Shown: piece by piece, positions 24,666 to 34,322 of the stretch
How positions within the stretch are numbered: the first letter of the stretch is position 1
How the letters are laid out: the number at the start of each line of letters is the position of its first letter
Assembly (NCBI GenBank): GCA_963725895.1
Contig: CAVSAJ010000003.1
Coordinates: forward strand, 1,302,001 to 1,366,000
DNA: 64,000 nt
Reading direction: 5' to 3'
From: Bog-473 sp963725895
GTDB lineage: Bacteria > Actinomycetota > Acidimicrobiia > Acidimicrobiales > RAAP-2
Program-made: the position numbers and the translations under genes
Notes under the pieces: generated by a model
The model's input: only the letters and a program-made list of their open reading frames with translations
Told to the model about the DNA's origin: nothing
The model's database searches: none

Positions 24666-25792
24666 TCAGCCCCGCAGCAGCGCGAATGGTGCGAGGTCCA
24701 TGGCGGGGCGGGCGCCCTCGGCCAAGTCGGCGAGGAGCTCACCGAGGAGCGGTCCGAACTTGAACCCGTGGCCGCTGGTGCCACACCCGACGACGATGTT
24801 GCCCACGCGGTCGAGGATGAAGTCGGCGTCGGCTGAGTTGTCGTAGACGCAGCGCTCCGTCGCCACGGGGTCCGGGTCGAGCGCGGGCAGCAGGCGCCGG
24901 ACCGCAGCGACGAGTCGGGCCACGAGCGCGGGGTCGTCGGGCGGGGACGTCGGGGTCGTGGGGTCGTAGCTCTCGAGCGGCGCACCGGGCGTGTGATGCG
25001 AGACCTTGACGGCGAGCGGTGTACCGGAGCGGTGTGGGCCCGGTACCGGAAGGCCGTAAATCATGTCGTCACCCCACTCGATGAAGACAGGGACCGGGTG
25101 CGTGTGGGTGTCCGCGTACCCGAAGTAGGCCACCTGCGGCAGCGAGGGGGCGGCCACGCGGTCCGCGTGGCGCATCGGGACCGAGCAGCCCCATCGTGCA
25201 AGGCCCGGCACAGCGCGACCACCACGTCGGCCCGCAGCTCGGTTCGGTCTGCGGTCACGATCTCCACGCCGTCTTCTGCGCCCCGCAATGCCGTCACCCG
25301 GGCGCCCGTCCGCACGTCGAAGCCGGCCGTGGCGCGCAGAGCCTCCAGGCATTCGTCGGCGACCAGGACACCGGAGTCCGGTTCGAGCAGCACGGTACCG
25401 GTGGTGGCGATGCCGGGATACCGCGCTTGGGCCGCCTCCGGGGTCAGCCGCTCGCAGGTCACGCCGTGTCCGACGAGGGCGGCCTCGATCTCGGCCAGCG
25501 CGTCCTCGTCGCCGAAGGTGAGCTGGCCCGTCACCCACAGCAGCTGTCGCCCGCTCTCGCGCTCGAGGGCACGCCACTGCTCGCGCGCCGAGAGCGCCAT
25601 CTCGACGTAGTGAGGCTCGGGGTAGCCGAGACGGAAGATGCGAGCCCCACCCTTGGACCCGGCGAACGCGTGGCCGATCTCGTGTGCCGCCTCGAGCACC
25701 TCGACGGACCACCCGCGGCCCACGAGCGACCTCGCCGTTGCCAGCCCGAGCAGACCCGCGCCAACGACAACACAACGGCGGATGTCGGGCAC
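24666..25792 (-). CDS. FAD-dependent amine/sarcosine oxidase-like enzyme, frameshifted
   Basis: The N-terminus has the dinucleotide-binding RRCVVVGAGLLGLATARSLVGRGWSVEVLE. SKGGARIFRLGYPEPHYVEMA follows, as in monomeric sarcosine and N-methyltryptophan oxidases. The C-terminal part (VAYFGYADTHTHPVPVFIEWGDDMIYGLPVPG, later CVYDNSADADFILDR and SGHGFKFGPLLGELLADL) is in another frame. The frame changes at least once, probably twice, between about 25150 and 25210, where CAGP and SLPQV pieces fall in different frames. Family enzymes oxidise N-methyl amines with FAD and release peroxide. Both ends are conserved, so sequence errors are likely. Confidence 0.75.
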
Positions 25793-25886
25793 GTGACGAT
25801 CTTACGAACGCGGCCGCAACCCGAGCGCCACTTCTGTCGTCGCAGCGCCCCGGACCATCGCCCATGCCGCTGTACGCTCGACAGCA

Positions 25887-27947
25887 GTGACGAGCGGGAT
25901 GGACGTGTCGACGGACCCGACGCACGGGCTGCTCGGCATGCCGCTCGACGCAGACCTGGCGGTCGAGGGTGACGGACCCCCTGCTACCCACGAGGCGCGA
26001 ACGGCCGAGGACGCTGAACCGCCGGGGCCGCCAGCGTCGCGCAGCCCGACGGCCCGCGTCGTGCGCGGCATCGGGTTCCACGTCGTCGCCATCGTGGGAT
26101 TCACCGTGCCCGCCATGGTCCTGTGGTGGAACGTGTGGAGCGGCCATCCCGCCTCGAGCCTGACGTGCGGGTGCGGCGATCCGGCGCAGCAGGTGTGGTT
26201 CACCGAATGGCCCGCCTGGGCCATCGCCCACCTCCACATCCTCTTCTTCTCGGGAGCGGTCAACGTGCCGAACGGTGCGAATCTGCTCTCCAACACCTCG
26301 GGTCTTTTGGTCGGCGCCGTCCTGGCGCCGGTGACATGGTTGTTCGGCCCAGTGGCCGCCACCAATGTGGCGCTCACGCTTGCGCCGGCGCTGAGCGCGT
26401 GGGGATGTTTCGTCGCCATCCGACCCTTGGTGGCATGGAAACCCATCGCGATTCCCGCCGCCCTGATATACGGCTATTCGTCGGCCGTCGTCTCCTCACT
26501 GATCTTCGGCCACGTCTCGGTCACGGTGCTCGTGATCCCGCCCCTGCTGTTCACCGCGTTGCACGAGATCGTCATCCGCCAGGTGCACTCGGTGTGGCGC
26601 GACGCGCTCGTGCTCGCCGCGTTGCTGATTGCGCAATTCTTCATTTCGCCCGAGATCTTCGTCCTGTCGCTGCTCTTCGGCCTCGTGGGCATGGTCGCCG
26701 TTGCGGTCGCCGGCTGGCGCCAGGTGCGGCCGCGCGCCGGCCATGCGGCGCCGGCGCTGGGACTGGCCGCCGGCCTGGTCGTGGCGGTGCTGGCGTATCC
26801 CGCCTGGTACGGGCTGGCCGGTCCCCAGGCGGTCACCGGCGTGCTCTTCGCGCTCGCGCCCTTGGCCGGCGTCCCCTTCTCTGGCCTGCTGTCCCCGGGG
26901 AGCTACTCCGCGTACGCCGGCGCTTACGTGCGTTTCGGTGGCTATCTGGGGCGGAACGGACCGCCGCCGGACTACCTCGGCGGCGGCGTCGCACTGGTGG
27001 GTGTCGTGTCGGTGATCATGGGCCGACGCCGGCCCCTCACCTGGCTCCTGGTGGTGCTCGTGGTCGTCAGCATCTGGCTCTCGCTCGGCGCTCATCTGAA
27101 CAGCGGGCCGGAGTGGCTCTCGCACCTCTGGCTGCCCTGGGCGCGGCTCTCGATGCTGCCGGTCCTCAAGGAGATCCTCCCGGACCAGATCGCCCCGTTC
27201 ATTGCGCTCTTCTGCGCGTTCTTGATCGCAATTGGCGTCGACGCGTTCATCGCCACCCACCGCCGGAAAGACGCCTGGCTGGCCGCGCACCGCACCGGCG
27301 TGGCCGCCGGCATCACGGTGCTCGTGACGCTGGTCGCGCTGGTGCCCGTCTTCGTCACCTTCAACATGCCGCTGCGCGTCGTGCCCGTGCGCCTCCCGGC
27401 TTACATCCGTGACGTGGCTGACACGCTTCCGGCCGACACCGTCCTGCTCACCGTGCCGTTCGCCGTGTCGGGGTCCGCGCAACCCATGTTCTGGCAGGCC
27501 GCCGGAGGCATGCACTTCCGGCTTGCCGGGGCGGCACTGAAGACGCCCGACGCCAGCGGTGCACCCATCGGCAACGGCACTGCGGGGTCGCCAGTACGCA
27601 TCCTGAGCGACTTGACGCTCGCGGGCACACCCGAGCCAGTTGGGACGACCGCGCAGCTCGTGGCCGTGCGCGCTGCGCTGGCACGGTGGGACGTGAATCA
27701 GGTCGTCATCGCGGGCGCCAGCCGCGACCCCGTCTATGCATCCGGGTTCTTCACCATGGCCATCGGCGCAGCCCCGGTGTATGTGCACGACGCGTGGGTG
27801 TGGGATCTCCCCCGTGGAGCACTGTCGACGACGCCGGCGATCGGTGCATCCCTCGCGACGTGCCGGGCGGCCGCTGCGGCCCCCGCGGCGCAGACGACGC
27901 CGCTCTTCATGGCCGACTGCGTGCTGCTCGGCGCAGGGAGGGCCTGA
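25887..27947 (+). CDS. large multi-spanning membrane protein, possible GT-C type
   Basis: The 686-residue protein has a 55-residue acidic cytoplasmic lead, then about eleven hydrophobic segments between residues 60 and 500. A loop of about 60 residues after the first (CGCGDPAQQVWFTEWPAWAI) carries acidic residues. The last 190 residues are soluble and extracellular-like. This layout resembles GT-C-fold glycosyltransferases and YfhO-like proteins that use lipid-linked sugars, but no catalytic motif was pinned down. It is divergent from the flavin oxidase and followed by a VOC-family gene. Confidence 0.65.
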   Translation: MTSGMDVSTDPTHGLLGMPLDADLAVEGDGPPATHEARTAEDAEPPGPPASRSPTARVVRGIGFHVVAIVGFTVPAMVLWWNVWSGHPASSLTCGCGDPAQQVWFTEWPAWAIAHLHILFFSGAVNVPNGANLLSNTSGLLVGAVLAPVTWLFGPVAATNVALTLAPALSAWGCFVAIRPLVAWKPIAIPAALIYGYSSAVVSSLIFGHVSVTVLVIPPLLFTALHEIVIRQVHSVWRDALVLAALLIAQFFISPEIFVLSLLFGLVGMVAVAVAGWRQVRPRAGHAAPALGLAAGLVVAVLAYPAWYGLAGPQAVTGVLFALAPLAGVPFSGLLSPGSYSAYAGAYVRFGGYLGRNGPPPDYLGGGVALVGVVSVIMGRRRPLTWLLVVLVVVSIWLSLGAHLNSGPEWLSHLWLPWARLSMLPVLKEILPDQIAPFIALFCAFLIAIGVDAFIATHRRKDAWLAAHRTGVAAGITVLVTLVALVPVFVTFNMPLRVVPVRLPAYIRDVADTLPADTVLLTVPFAVSGSAQPMFWQAAGGMHFRLAGAALKTPDASGAPIGNGTAGSPVRILSDLTLAGTPEPVGTTAQLVAVRAALARWDVNQVVIAGASRDPVYASGFFTMAIGAAPVYVHDAWVWDLPRGALSTTPAIGASLATCRAAAAAPAAQTTPLFMADCVLLGAGRA

Positions 27948-27991
27948 GGCGGGACCGAGGGATGGCGGCCGGCGGCCGTAGGCTGGGAGCC

Positions 27992-28426
27992 GTGCAGCCG
28001 ATTCTCCACCTCTCGATTCCGGTGCGCGACCTCGACGAGGCGCGCAACTTCTACGTACACGTGCTGGGCTGCCAGTCGGCGCGGGCGCGTGCCGACTTCA
28101 CCGACGTCTGGTTCTACGGCATGCAGATCACGCTGCAGGACAGGCCCGACGAAGTCGTCGCGATGCCGACGCACGGGTGCCGGCATTTTGGCGTCACGCT
28201 CGGGCGTGAGGAGTTCGACGCGATCGTCGCGCGCCTGCGCACGCAGGGGGTCGACTGGGCGAGTCCGGTCACCACCGATGACGAAGGGCTGGCCACGGAG
28301 CAGACCAAGGGCAAGATCGCCGACCCGAGTGGCAACGTCATTGAGCTGAAGACGTATCGCGACGTCGATGCCGCTCTGGAGGCCTCGCCTCACTCATATC
28401 CAGAGGCCTTCGCCCGCGGTAACTGA
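27992..28426 (+). CDS. VOC/glyoxalase-family protein
   Basis: The 144-residue protein is a single glyoxalase/bleomycin-resistance type domain. It begins QPILHLSIPVRDLDEARNFYVHVLGC and ends KGKIADPSGNVIELKTY, with the two beta-alpha-beta modules and metal-side residues (His6, Glu in the final IELK) in the usual places. The GTG at 27992 puts the conserved HLSIPV at the start. The substrate is unknown. It stands between the membrane protein and rph and may be transcribed on its own. Confidence 0.85.
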   Translation: MQPILHLSIPVRDLDEARNFYVHVLGCQSARARADFTDVWFYGMQITLQDRPDEVVAMPTHGCRHFGVTLGREEFDAIVARLRTQGVDWASPVTTDDEGLATEQTKGKIADPSGNVIELKTYRDVDAALEASPHSYPEAFARGN

Positions 28427-28513
28427 GCCGTCGCCTACGGTGTCCACCGTGTTCTCGGTGGCACGGGCGCGAACGCGAACCGACCCGAGAAGGAATCCAG
28501 TGGAGGAGACGAC

Positions 28514-29266
28514 ATGACCGCTGACCCGAGTGTCGCACGCCAGGACGGGCGTGCCATCGACCAGCTGCGGCCGGTCACGTTCGAGCGTGATTACACGGTG
28601 ATGTCGCCGGGCTCGGTGCTCGTGACATTCGGGCAGACCAAGGTGCTGTGCACGGCCTCCGTCGAGGAACGCGTGCCGCCCTGGATGCGAGGCACCGGCA
28701 GGGGTTGGGTCACCGCCGAGTACTCCATGCTCCCGGGGTCGACGCCCGAGCGCGCCTCCCGGGAGGCGGCGAAAGGCAAGCAGTCGGGGCGGACCCAAGA
28801 AATCCAACGGCTGATCGCTCGGTCGCTGCGCGCCGTGTGCGACCTGGTGACGCTCGGTGAGGTGCAGATCACGGTCGACTGCGACGCGCTGCAGGCCGAC
28901 GGTGGCACGCGTACCGCCTCCATCTGTGGCGCCTACGTCGCGTTGCACGACGCCTGTACGCGCCTGGTCGACGCAGGGACGATCAGCACGCACCCCTTGA
29001 CCGACTCGGTGGCGGCCGTCTCGGTCGGCATCATCGACGGCGTGCCGATGCTCGATCTGCCGTACGTAGAGGACTCGAGGGCAGAGGTCGACATGAACGT
29101 CGTCATGACCGGTGCCGGGCGCTTCGTGGAAGTGCAGGGGACGGCCGAAGGGATGGCATTCACCCGCGGCGAGCTCGACAGCATGCTCGCTCTGGCCGAG
29201 ACGGGCATCAAAGAGCTGACAGGCATGCAGGCGGCCGTGTTGGCTGAGCGGCCCCCGCGACGGTGA
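28514..29266 (+). CDS. rph: ribonuclease PH
   Basis: The 250-residue protein is RNase PH, the phosphorolytic 3' exonuclease that trims tRNA precursors. Visible blocks are GSVLVTFGQTKVLCTASVEE, GRGWVTAEYSMLPGST, SGRTQEIQRLIARSLRA, and VDCDALQADGGTRTASICG with the phosphate- and Mg-binding residues. A GGAGG precedes the ATG by eight bases. The gene overlaps rdgB by four bases, a pairing common in actinobacteria. Confidence 0.97.
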   Translation: MTADPSVARQDGRAIDQLRPVTFERDYTVMSPGSVLVTFGQTKVLCTASVEERVPPWMRGTGRGWVTAEYSMLPGSTPERASREAAKGKQSGRTQEIQRLIARSLRAVCDLVTLGEVQITVDCDALQADGGTRTASICGAYVALHDACTRLVDAGTISTHPLTDSVAAVSVGIIDGVPMLDLPYVEDSRAEVDMNVVMTGAGRFVEVQGTAEGMAFTRGELDSMLALAETGIKELTGMQAAVLAERPPRR

Positions 29267-29897
29267 GCGGGGGGGCCGCCCCACTGCGGCTCGTGGTCGC
29301 GTCGTCCAACCCGGACAAGGTCAAAGAGATCGTCGCGGTGCTCTCCGCCGCCACTCCGGTCGAGCTCGTGCCGCGGCCCGAGGACGTGCCCGAGGTCGTC
29401 GAGGACGGTGCGACCCTGCTCGACAACGCGCGCCTGAAGGCCGAGGCGCTCGTGGCGGCGACCGGCCTCGCCGCGGTGGCCGACGACACGGGGCTCGAGG
29501 TCGACGCGCTCGGGGCGCGCCGGGCGTGTACTCGGCCCGCTACGCGGGCGACGACGCCACCTACGCCGACAACGTGACCAAGCTGCTGGGTGCTCTCGCC
29601 TCCCTCGACGACGGTGGTGGGTCGCGCGCTGCCCGCTTCAAGACGGTGGCACTCGCCGCTTTCCCCGATGGGTCTGAGCTGTGGACCGAGGGCGTCGTCG
29701 AAGGATCCATCGCCGTGTCTGCGCGGGGTGAAAACGGGTTCGGCTACGACCCCGTCTTCGTGCCGGATCCGGGCGAGGGTGGCGACGGTCGGACCTTTGC
29801 GCAAATGGAGCCGGAGGAAAAGGACGGCCTCTCGCACCGTGGCCGGGCGTTTCGCGCATTGGCGCGTCGGTTGGCAGCGGGCGCGTCCCGAGTCTGA
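29263..29897 (+). CDS. rdgB: RdgB/HAM1 dITP/XTP pyrophosphatase, frameshifted
   Basis: The protein starts with LRLVVASSNPDKVKEI and continues to ADDTGLEVDAL, both typical of HAM1-family nucleotide pyrophosphatases that remove dITP and XTP. After Leu the frame breaks at a GGGG run (29512-29515), and the other frame resumes VYSARYAGDDATYADNVTKLL. It goes on to GENGFGYDPVFVPDPGEGGDGRTFAQM and KDGLSHRGRAFRAL. One missing G restores GGAPGVYSARY exactly as in homologues. A homopolymer error is therefore very likely and the gene is probably intact in the cell. It is coupled to rph by a GTGA overlap. Confidence 0.92.
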
Positions 29898-29914
29898 ACG
29901 GCTGCGGCCGTCGC

Positions 29915-30766
29915 TCAGCTGATCAGGACCGCGGCCAGCTCCTTGTACTGCTCGAGCGGGAATTGCTGATGGTCGGCGATCACCTGGAGGCATACGTGAT
30001 CCGCGCCAGCTTCGAGGTGCGCGCGCACGCGTGTCGCCACCGTCGCCGCGTCCCCCCACGGGATGACTGCGTCGATCAGGCGGTCACTCCCGCCGCCGCC
30101 GATGTCGTCGTCACCGAAGCCGAGGGTCCGTAGGTTCACCGTGTAGTTGGGCAGACCGAGGTAGATGCTGGCGTAGCGGCGAGCCAGCTGGCGTGCCTCA
30201 TCGGGGTCCGCCTCGAGGACGACCGCCACTTCGGGTGCAAGGAGTGGCCCAGTGCCGAGGATCTCGCGGGCGCGGGCCGTGTGCTCGGCGGGGACGAAGT
30301 AGGGATGTGCGCCGGCCGCTCGTGCCGCCGCCAGCTCGAGCATCTGCGGCCTGAGCGCCGCCAGCACGCGGCGCGTCGCTGGGACGGGTTGCTCCAGCGA
30401 GTCCAGGGCGTCGAGGTAGGCGACCATGCGCGAGTAGGGCCGCGCGTAGTCCTGGACCACTGCCGCGTGGCTGCAGCCGAGCCCGAGAACGAAGCGCCCG
30501 GGGTAGGCGGCCTCGAGGGCGGCGACCGCCGGCCCGACGTCGGACGGCTCGGCGGTCCAGATGCTGACGATGCCGCTTGCGACGTGAATTTGGCGGGTCG
30601 CCGCCAGCAACCGTTCGAAATGCGGCGACAGCCCAGGATCGAAGCCTCCCGAGGACCACAGGGTGCTGAAGCCGAGGGACTCGAGTGTCGCCGGCACGTC
30701 GGCGGCGGGATCGTCCGCGAGATTCCACGATCCGCTCCACCACACGCCGATGCGACCGAGGTCCAC
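29915..30766 (-). CDS. LLM-class F420-dependent oxidoreductase
   Basis: The 283-residue protein is a luciferase-like (TIM-barrel) monooxygenase/reductase of the F420 type. It begins LGRIGVWWSGSW and has HVASGIVSIW, RFVLGLGCSHAAVV and a late DHVCLQVI segment, the phosphate- and cofactor-binding stretches of the family. Members use reduced F420 or FMN. It converges with rdgB and starts at a GTG. The substrate cannot be told from sequence. Confidence 0.88.
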   Translation of the reverse strand: MDLGRIGVWWSGSWNLADDPAADVPATLESLGFSTLWSSGGFDPGLSPHFERLLAATRQIHVASGIVSIWTAEPSDVGPAVAALEAAYPGRFVLGLGCSHAAVVQDYARPYSRMVAYLDALDSLEQPVPATRRVLAALRPQMLELAAARAAGAHPYFVPAEHTARAREILGTGPLLAPEVAVVLEADPDEARQLARRYASIYLGLPNYTVNLRTLGFGDDDIGGGGSDRLIDAVIPWGDAATVATRVRAHLEAGADHVCLQVIADHQQFPLEQYKELAAVLIS

Positions 30767-30810
30767 GGGTTCGACCGTAGCGGTCTTGGCAGTGGCGTGG
30801 AGTCGCGTGA

Positions 30811-31626
30811 TCAGGGGAGGCGCAAGAGGCGCGCCGCTGTGCCGCCGAGATAGGCGGCGGCGGCGGTGTCGGAGAGTGGCAGAGCCCGGGCGGTGGCGAC
30901 AGCCCGCTCCATGGGGAGAAAAGGATGGTCCGACGCGAAGAGCACCCGGCCGAATCCTCGCTTGGAGTCCATGAACGACACGAGCGCCGGGTCCATGTAC
31001 TTGGCCAGGTACGCGGAATTGGACAAGTACAGGTCAGGCCATTTCAACATGTACTGCATGAGCAGTACCTCAAAGGGGTGACCCATGTGGGCGCCGATGA
31101 CCGTGAGGCCCTTGAAGTCGATCAGGACGTCCTCGAGCAGCTCGGGACGCTGGCAGGCCGAGCGCACCCGCGGCCCGGGGATCCCGACGTTGACGGATAC
31201 GGGGAGACCGAGTTCGGCGCACGTCTCGTAGACGGGGTAGTACAGCTTGTCGTTGAGCGGATACTGGTCGACCAGGGGCGTGATGCGCACCAGGGCGACG
31301 GCGGGGTGTTCTGCCAGGGACCGCAATCTGGTGCATTGGCGCACGGGCCGGTCAGGCCGGTCGACCACGAGCGCGGCCCGGAGGCGGTCGGGATGGGCGG
31401 CAATGGCGCTCAGCATGTCGTCGGTCTCCTCAGCCGAGAGTCCGACCGCGACGACGCCGACATCGACCCCGCTTTCGTCCATGGCACCGAGCAACTCGGT
31501 CAAGGAGGACGAGGCGGTCGGGTCGCCCCCGAGCAGATCGGTGATGCCCTCGTTGCCGGCCCGTCCCAAGAAGGCCTCGGCGGCCTGGCTGCTGAGCGCG
31601 TTGACCCAGAGGTCGACGACGGTCAC
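30811..31626 (-). CDS. amidohydrolase-2 family protein lacking the N-terminal HxH
   Basis: The 271-residue protein has the TIM-barrel pattern of amidohydrolase_2 (PF04909-type) enzymes. FKGLTVIGAHMGHPFEVLLMQ supplies a His, LYLSNSAYLAKYM follows, and RVLFASDHPFLPMERA supplies the metal or catalytic Asp-His. The N-terminus reads VTVVDLWVNALS where active members have a DxHxH metal pair, so metal binding may be altered or lost. Its GTG overlaps the stop of the SRPBCC gene (GTGA), which implies joint function. Confidence 0.75.
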   Translation of the reverse strand: MTVVDLWVNALSSQAAEAFLGRAGNEGITDLLGGDPTASSSLTELLGAMDESGVDVGVVAVGLSAEETDDMLSAIAAHPDRLRAALVVDRPDRPVRQCTRLRSLAEHPAVALVRITPLVDQYPLNDKLYYPVYETCAELGLPVSVNVGIPGPRVRSACQRPELLEDVLIDFKGLTVIGAHMGHPFEVLLMQYMLKWPDLYLSNSAYLAKYMDPALVSFMDSKRGFGRVLFASDHPFLPMERAVATARALPLSDTAAAAYLGGTAARLLRLP

Positions 31627-32261
31627 GCGGTGTCTGATGTGCCAGACGCCGGCGTTGTAGGCGAGACGGGGGTTCCAGCTGTGGCCGGTGTGGCAGGTGT
31701 GGCAGGTGTGGCAGCTGTGGCCGGTGTGGCCGGTGTGGCAGGCGAGGCGCCGGAGGCTGTTGCCGCTGCCTTCGCGGCCGCCTTCGCCTTGGCGGCGCGG
31801 AGGAGTTGCACGCCCGTAGTCAGCGAGTCTTTGATCAGGCGGTCGTTGTCCTTTGAGATGAACGCGTGTACGCGCTTCTCCAAGAGCGCGCGCAGCAGCG
31901 GATTGAAGGCATGGTACGTCTCGCTGAAGTGGACGCGCGTGGTGCCGTTGCCCAGATCTTCGAGTCGGGTATGGCCTTCGGCCTCGGACAACAGCGGTCG
32001 TCCCACCGCGTTGTACTGCCAGGACTCCTTGGGCTTCACTTCCGTCAGCCACTCCCAGGACTGCCCCTTGCCGCCGGTCAGGAGGTATCGAGGGACGCGG
32101 AAGGTGCAGTGGCGGACGAGTCCGTTGCCGATGGCATCGCCCGGAAAGAGGATGTCGATCGTCACGTCCCCGGACTTGGTGTGGGGGATGCGGGCCCAGA
32201 AGAGCTGCCACAGCTCGTCCACCGTGGCCTCGATATCGACGTAGTAGCGGTGCTCCTGCAC
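31623..32261 (-). CDS. SRPBCC-like lipid/aromatic-binding protein with PAT repeat tail
   Basis: Residues 1-150 have the START/SRPBCC layout (HRYYVDIEATVDELWQLFWARIP, then a LTGGKGQSWEWLTEVKP hairpin and the long C-terminal helix LLRALLEKRVHAFIS). This is a fold with a hydrophobic pocket used by polyketide cyclases and lipid carriers. The last 50 residues are Ala/Pro/Thr-rich repeats (ATPATPATAATPATP) from a near-perfect 9-base tandem repeat (TGGCAGGTG or TGGCCGGTG on the plus strand, 31685-31745). It is coupled to the amidohydrolase. Confidence 0.75.
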   Translation of the reverse strand: MQEHRYYVDIEATVDELWQLFWARIPHTKSGDVTIDILFPGDAIGNGLVRHCTFRVPRYLLTGGKGQSWEWLTEVKPKESWQYNAVGRPLLSEAEGHTRLEDLGNGTTRVHFSETYHAFNPLLRALLEKRVHAFISKDNDRLIKDSLTTGVQLLRAAKAKAAAKAAATASGASPATPATPATAATPATPATPATAGTPVSPTTPASGTSDTA

Positions 32262-32322
32262 CGGCTCACCATATCCGCGAGCCTGACGCCGGCGTCAGGT
32301 GCGGGGGAGCGCCGTGCGGGCG

Positions 32323-32928
32323 TCAGGAGGGCGGGAAAGGGTTTCCGTAGCGATCCAGGTGGGCTTTTTCCGAGAGGTGTTGTCGCCGCGGTGGTCCGAG
32401 TGGCTTCGGGAGGTGGCCGAGGGGCACTACCGCGACGGGCACCACTTCGGGCGGGAGGACCAGAAGGCTCGAGAGGGCGTCACCGTCGAGGACGGGCAGG
32501 GTGGTCAGCGTGGAGCCCAGCCCGAGGGCGTGGGCGGCAAGGAGCAGGTTCTGCACCGCTGGAAACACCGAGGCATCCATCGCTGGGGCGAACGTGAGGC
32601 GGGTATCGCCGCAGACGACGATCAGGACCGGCGCCGCTGCGACCCCGCCCATGGCTCCGCGTTCCACGTCACGCAAGAAGGTCGGAGAGAGACGGCCCTC
32701 CTCGGCGGCCCTGGCGCCTCCTTGCCACGCGCGGGCGGTCAACTCTCCAATGCGCGAGCGGACGGCGGGATCGCGCACCACCACGAACACGAAGGGCTGG
32801 CTGTTCTCTGCGCTCGGGGCGTGTGTGGCGGCAGTAAGGATTTTTTCGACTGTCTCGTCGTCGATCGGGTCGGTGAGGAACGAACGCGCCGCCCGCTGCG
32901 TGTGCACGACGTCGAAAAATTCGGGCAC
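32323..32928 (-). CDS. nitroreductase-family protein
   Basis: The 201-residue protein begins PEFFDVVHTQRAARSFLTDPIDDETVEKILTAATHAPSAEN, the FMN-binding start of the nitroreductase family. It continues with QPFVFVVVRDP and FPAVQNLLLAAHALGLGSTLTTL and ends with VVPLGHLP. Such enzymes use FMN and NAD(P)H or F420H2 to reduce nitro- or quinone-like compounds. The GTG at 32928 is chosen because family wording starts there. It is divergent from the dehydratase operon, with 280 bases of possible promoter region between. Confidence 0.9.
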   Translation of the reverse strand: MPEFFDVVHTQRAARSFLTDPIDDETVEKILTAATHAPSAENSQPFVFVVVRDPAVRSRIGELTARAWQGGARAAEEGRLSPTFLRDVERGAMGGVAAAPVLIVVCGDTRLTFAPAMDASVFPAVQNLLLAAHALGLGSTLTTLPVLDGDALSSLLVLPPEVVPVAVVPLGHLPKPLGPPRRQHLSEKAHLDRYGNPFPPS

Positions 32929-33208
32929 TGATCGGTGCGGCCCGGCTAGCGGCGCGCGGGCACACCCGTGCCGCCTTGGGTGCGCCCGGTGTGGAGCCGG
33001 GGTGTGGTCCATTCCTCGGCTTCCGCCGTCTCGACTGTGGGCACGGCGGCCGATGGTATCGAGTGTCTGGGCCTGCCGCGTCGCCGACCGGGACGGATTG
33101 GGCGGGGCGGATGCGACTTCGATACCGTTGGCGCCGCATCGGCCGGGGGGTCGGTGCCCGCCATGACGACGTGGTCCGGACGAGGCGGAGGGGGACAGGA
33201 GGCTGAAG

Positions 33209-33727
33209 GTGTCAGACGGTGCCGCATCGCAGGAAGAGTTGCTCAAGGAGGCCATTGGGCAGCCGATCGGCAAGTCCAAGGTCGTCGTCGAGCGAGGACC
33301 GGTCCAGCACTTCGCAGACGCCGTGCTCAGTAGCAGCCCGATCTACCACGACCCCGAAGCAGCGAGGCAGGCCGGCTTCGACAACATCCCGGCCCCGCCG
33401 ACGTTCCCCTTCGCCATGGAGTTCTCGGGCAAGTTCGAGGAGCTCCAGCCCACCGACGCGCCGACGGCCGGGAACCCCCTCGGGAAGGTTGTCGGGCCTC
33501 TGATGGCCAAGGGTGGGCTGATCCTGCACGGCGAGCAGGAGTTCATCTACCACCGGCCTGTGCAGGTGGGCGACGTGTTGGTCAGCGAGGGCAAGATCGT
33601 CGACGCCTACCAAAAAGAATCCAAGGGCCGCACGATGACCTTCATCGTGCAGGAGACGAACTGGACAGACGACAAGACTGGCGAGCCGGTGGTGACGGCC
33701 CGCTTCAACCTGATTCACCGCGCCTAG
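33209..33727 (+). CDS. MaoC-like dehydratase, HadA-type
   Basis: The 172-residue protein has the hot-dog fold N-terminal dehydratase form. VVERGPVQHFADAVLSSSPIYHDPEAARQAGFDNIPAPPTFPF and LHGEQEFIYHRPVQVGDVL match HadA/HadC-like subunits, which lack the catalytic Asp-His pair and need a partner. The partner is two genes downstream, after a DoxX-like gene. Together they could hydrate or dehydrate beta-hydroxyacyl chains in fatty-acid or polyketide-like metabolism. Confidence 0.85.
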   Translation: MSDGAASQEELLKEAIGQPIGKSKVVVERGPVQHFADAVLSSSPIYHDPEAARQAGFDNIPAPPTFPFAMEFSGKFEELQPTDAPTAGNPLGKVVGPLMAKGGLILHGEQEFIYHRPVQVGDVLVSEGKIVDAYQKESKGRTMTFIVQETNWTDDKTGEPVVTARFNLIHRA

Positions 33728-33747
33728 GGCGTCTGGGGGGAGATCAG

Positions 33748-34218
33748 ATGACGTTGGCGACGAGTTCGACGACCTGGCTGACGGCGGCCGAGTGGCTTGC
33801 CGTTCTGCGTATCGGTCTCGGCCTGTGGTGGTTCGAAAGCTTCCGTCACAAGGACAAGGCCGCCTGGTTCCAACGGGGTGCCGGCATCTCGTGGGGACAG
33901 TCGGTCGCTGACAAGCACAAGTGGGTCTTCGTCAAGAAGGGCTTCGACGTGGTGGTGGTGCCACGGCCCAAGGTGATGGCCTACGTGGTGGTGCTGGGTG
34001 AGCTGGCCATCGGGTTGGGGCTGATCTTCGGCTTCTTGACCCCGATCGCGGCCTTCGCCGGGATCCTGCTGAATGTCACGTACTTCATCTTGATGATCTC
34101 GGACTGGGCCGAGCAGGGGCAGAACTTCATGATGATCTTGGCCTCTGTCGTCGTCCTGGGGACCCACGCATGGAACACGTGGTCGATCGACCACTGGCTC
34201 CACCTGTTTGGCGCATGA
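33748..34218 (+). CDS. DoxX-family membrane protein
   Basis: The 156-residue protein has four predicted membrane helices (about 14-33, 76-95, 98-118, 125-145). It shows DoxX-like features: LRIGLGLWWFESFRHKDKAAWF early on, GELAIGLGLIFGFLTPIAAFAG in the middle, and a late WNTWSIDHWLHL. DoxX proteins take part in redox or sulfur metabolism, or in superoxide handling in mycobacteria. Its position between two dehydratase subunit genes is unusual. Confidence 0.8.
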   Translation: MTLATSSTTWLTAAEWLAVLRIGLGLWWFESFRHKDKAAWFQRGAGISWGQSVADKHKWVFVKKGFDVVVVPRPKVMAYVVVLGELAIGLGLIFGFLTPIAAFAGILLNVTYFILMISDWAEQGQNFMMILASVVVLGTHAWNTWSIDHWLHLFGA

Positions 34219-34322
34219 GCGCCGGGCTCCTCGGGTTGACGGGCCTGCGGGTCAGGGTTGCGTCGGGACTGTGATCGAAGTGAGTGAACATGCGACAGAA
34301 CATGCGACAGGAGGTCGAGACG

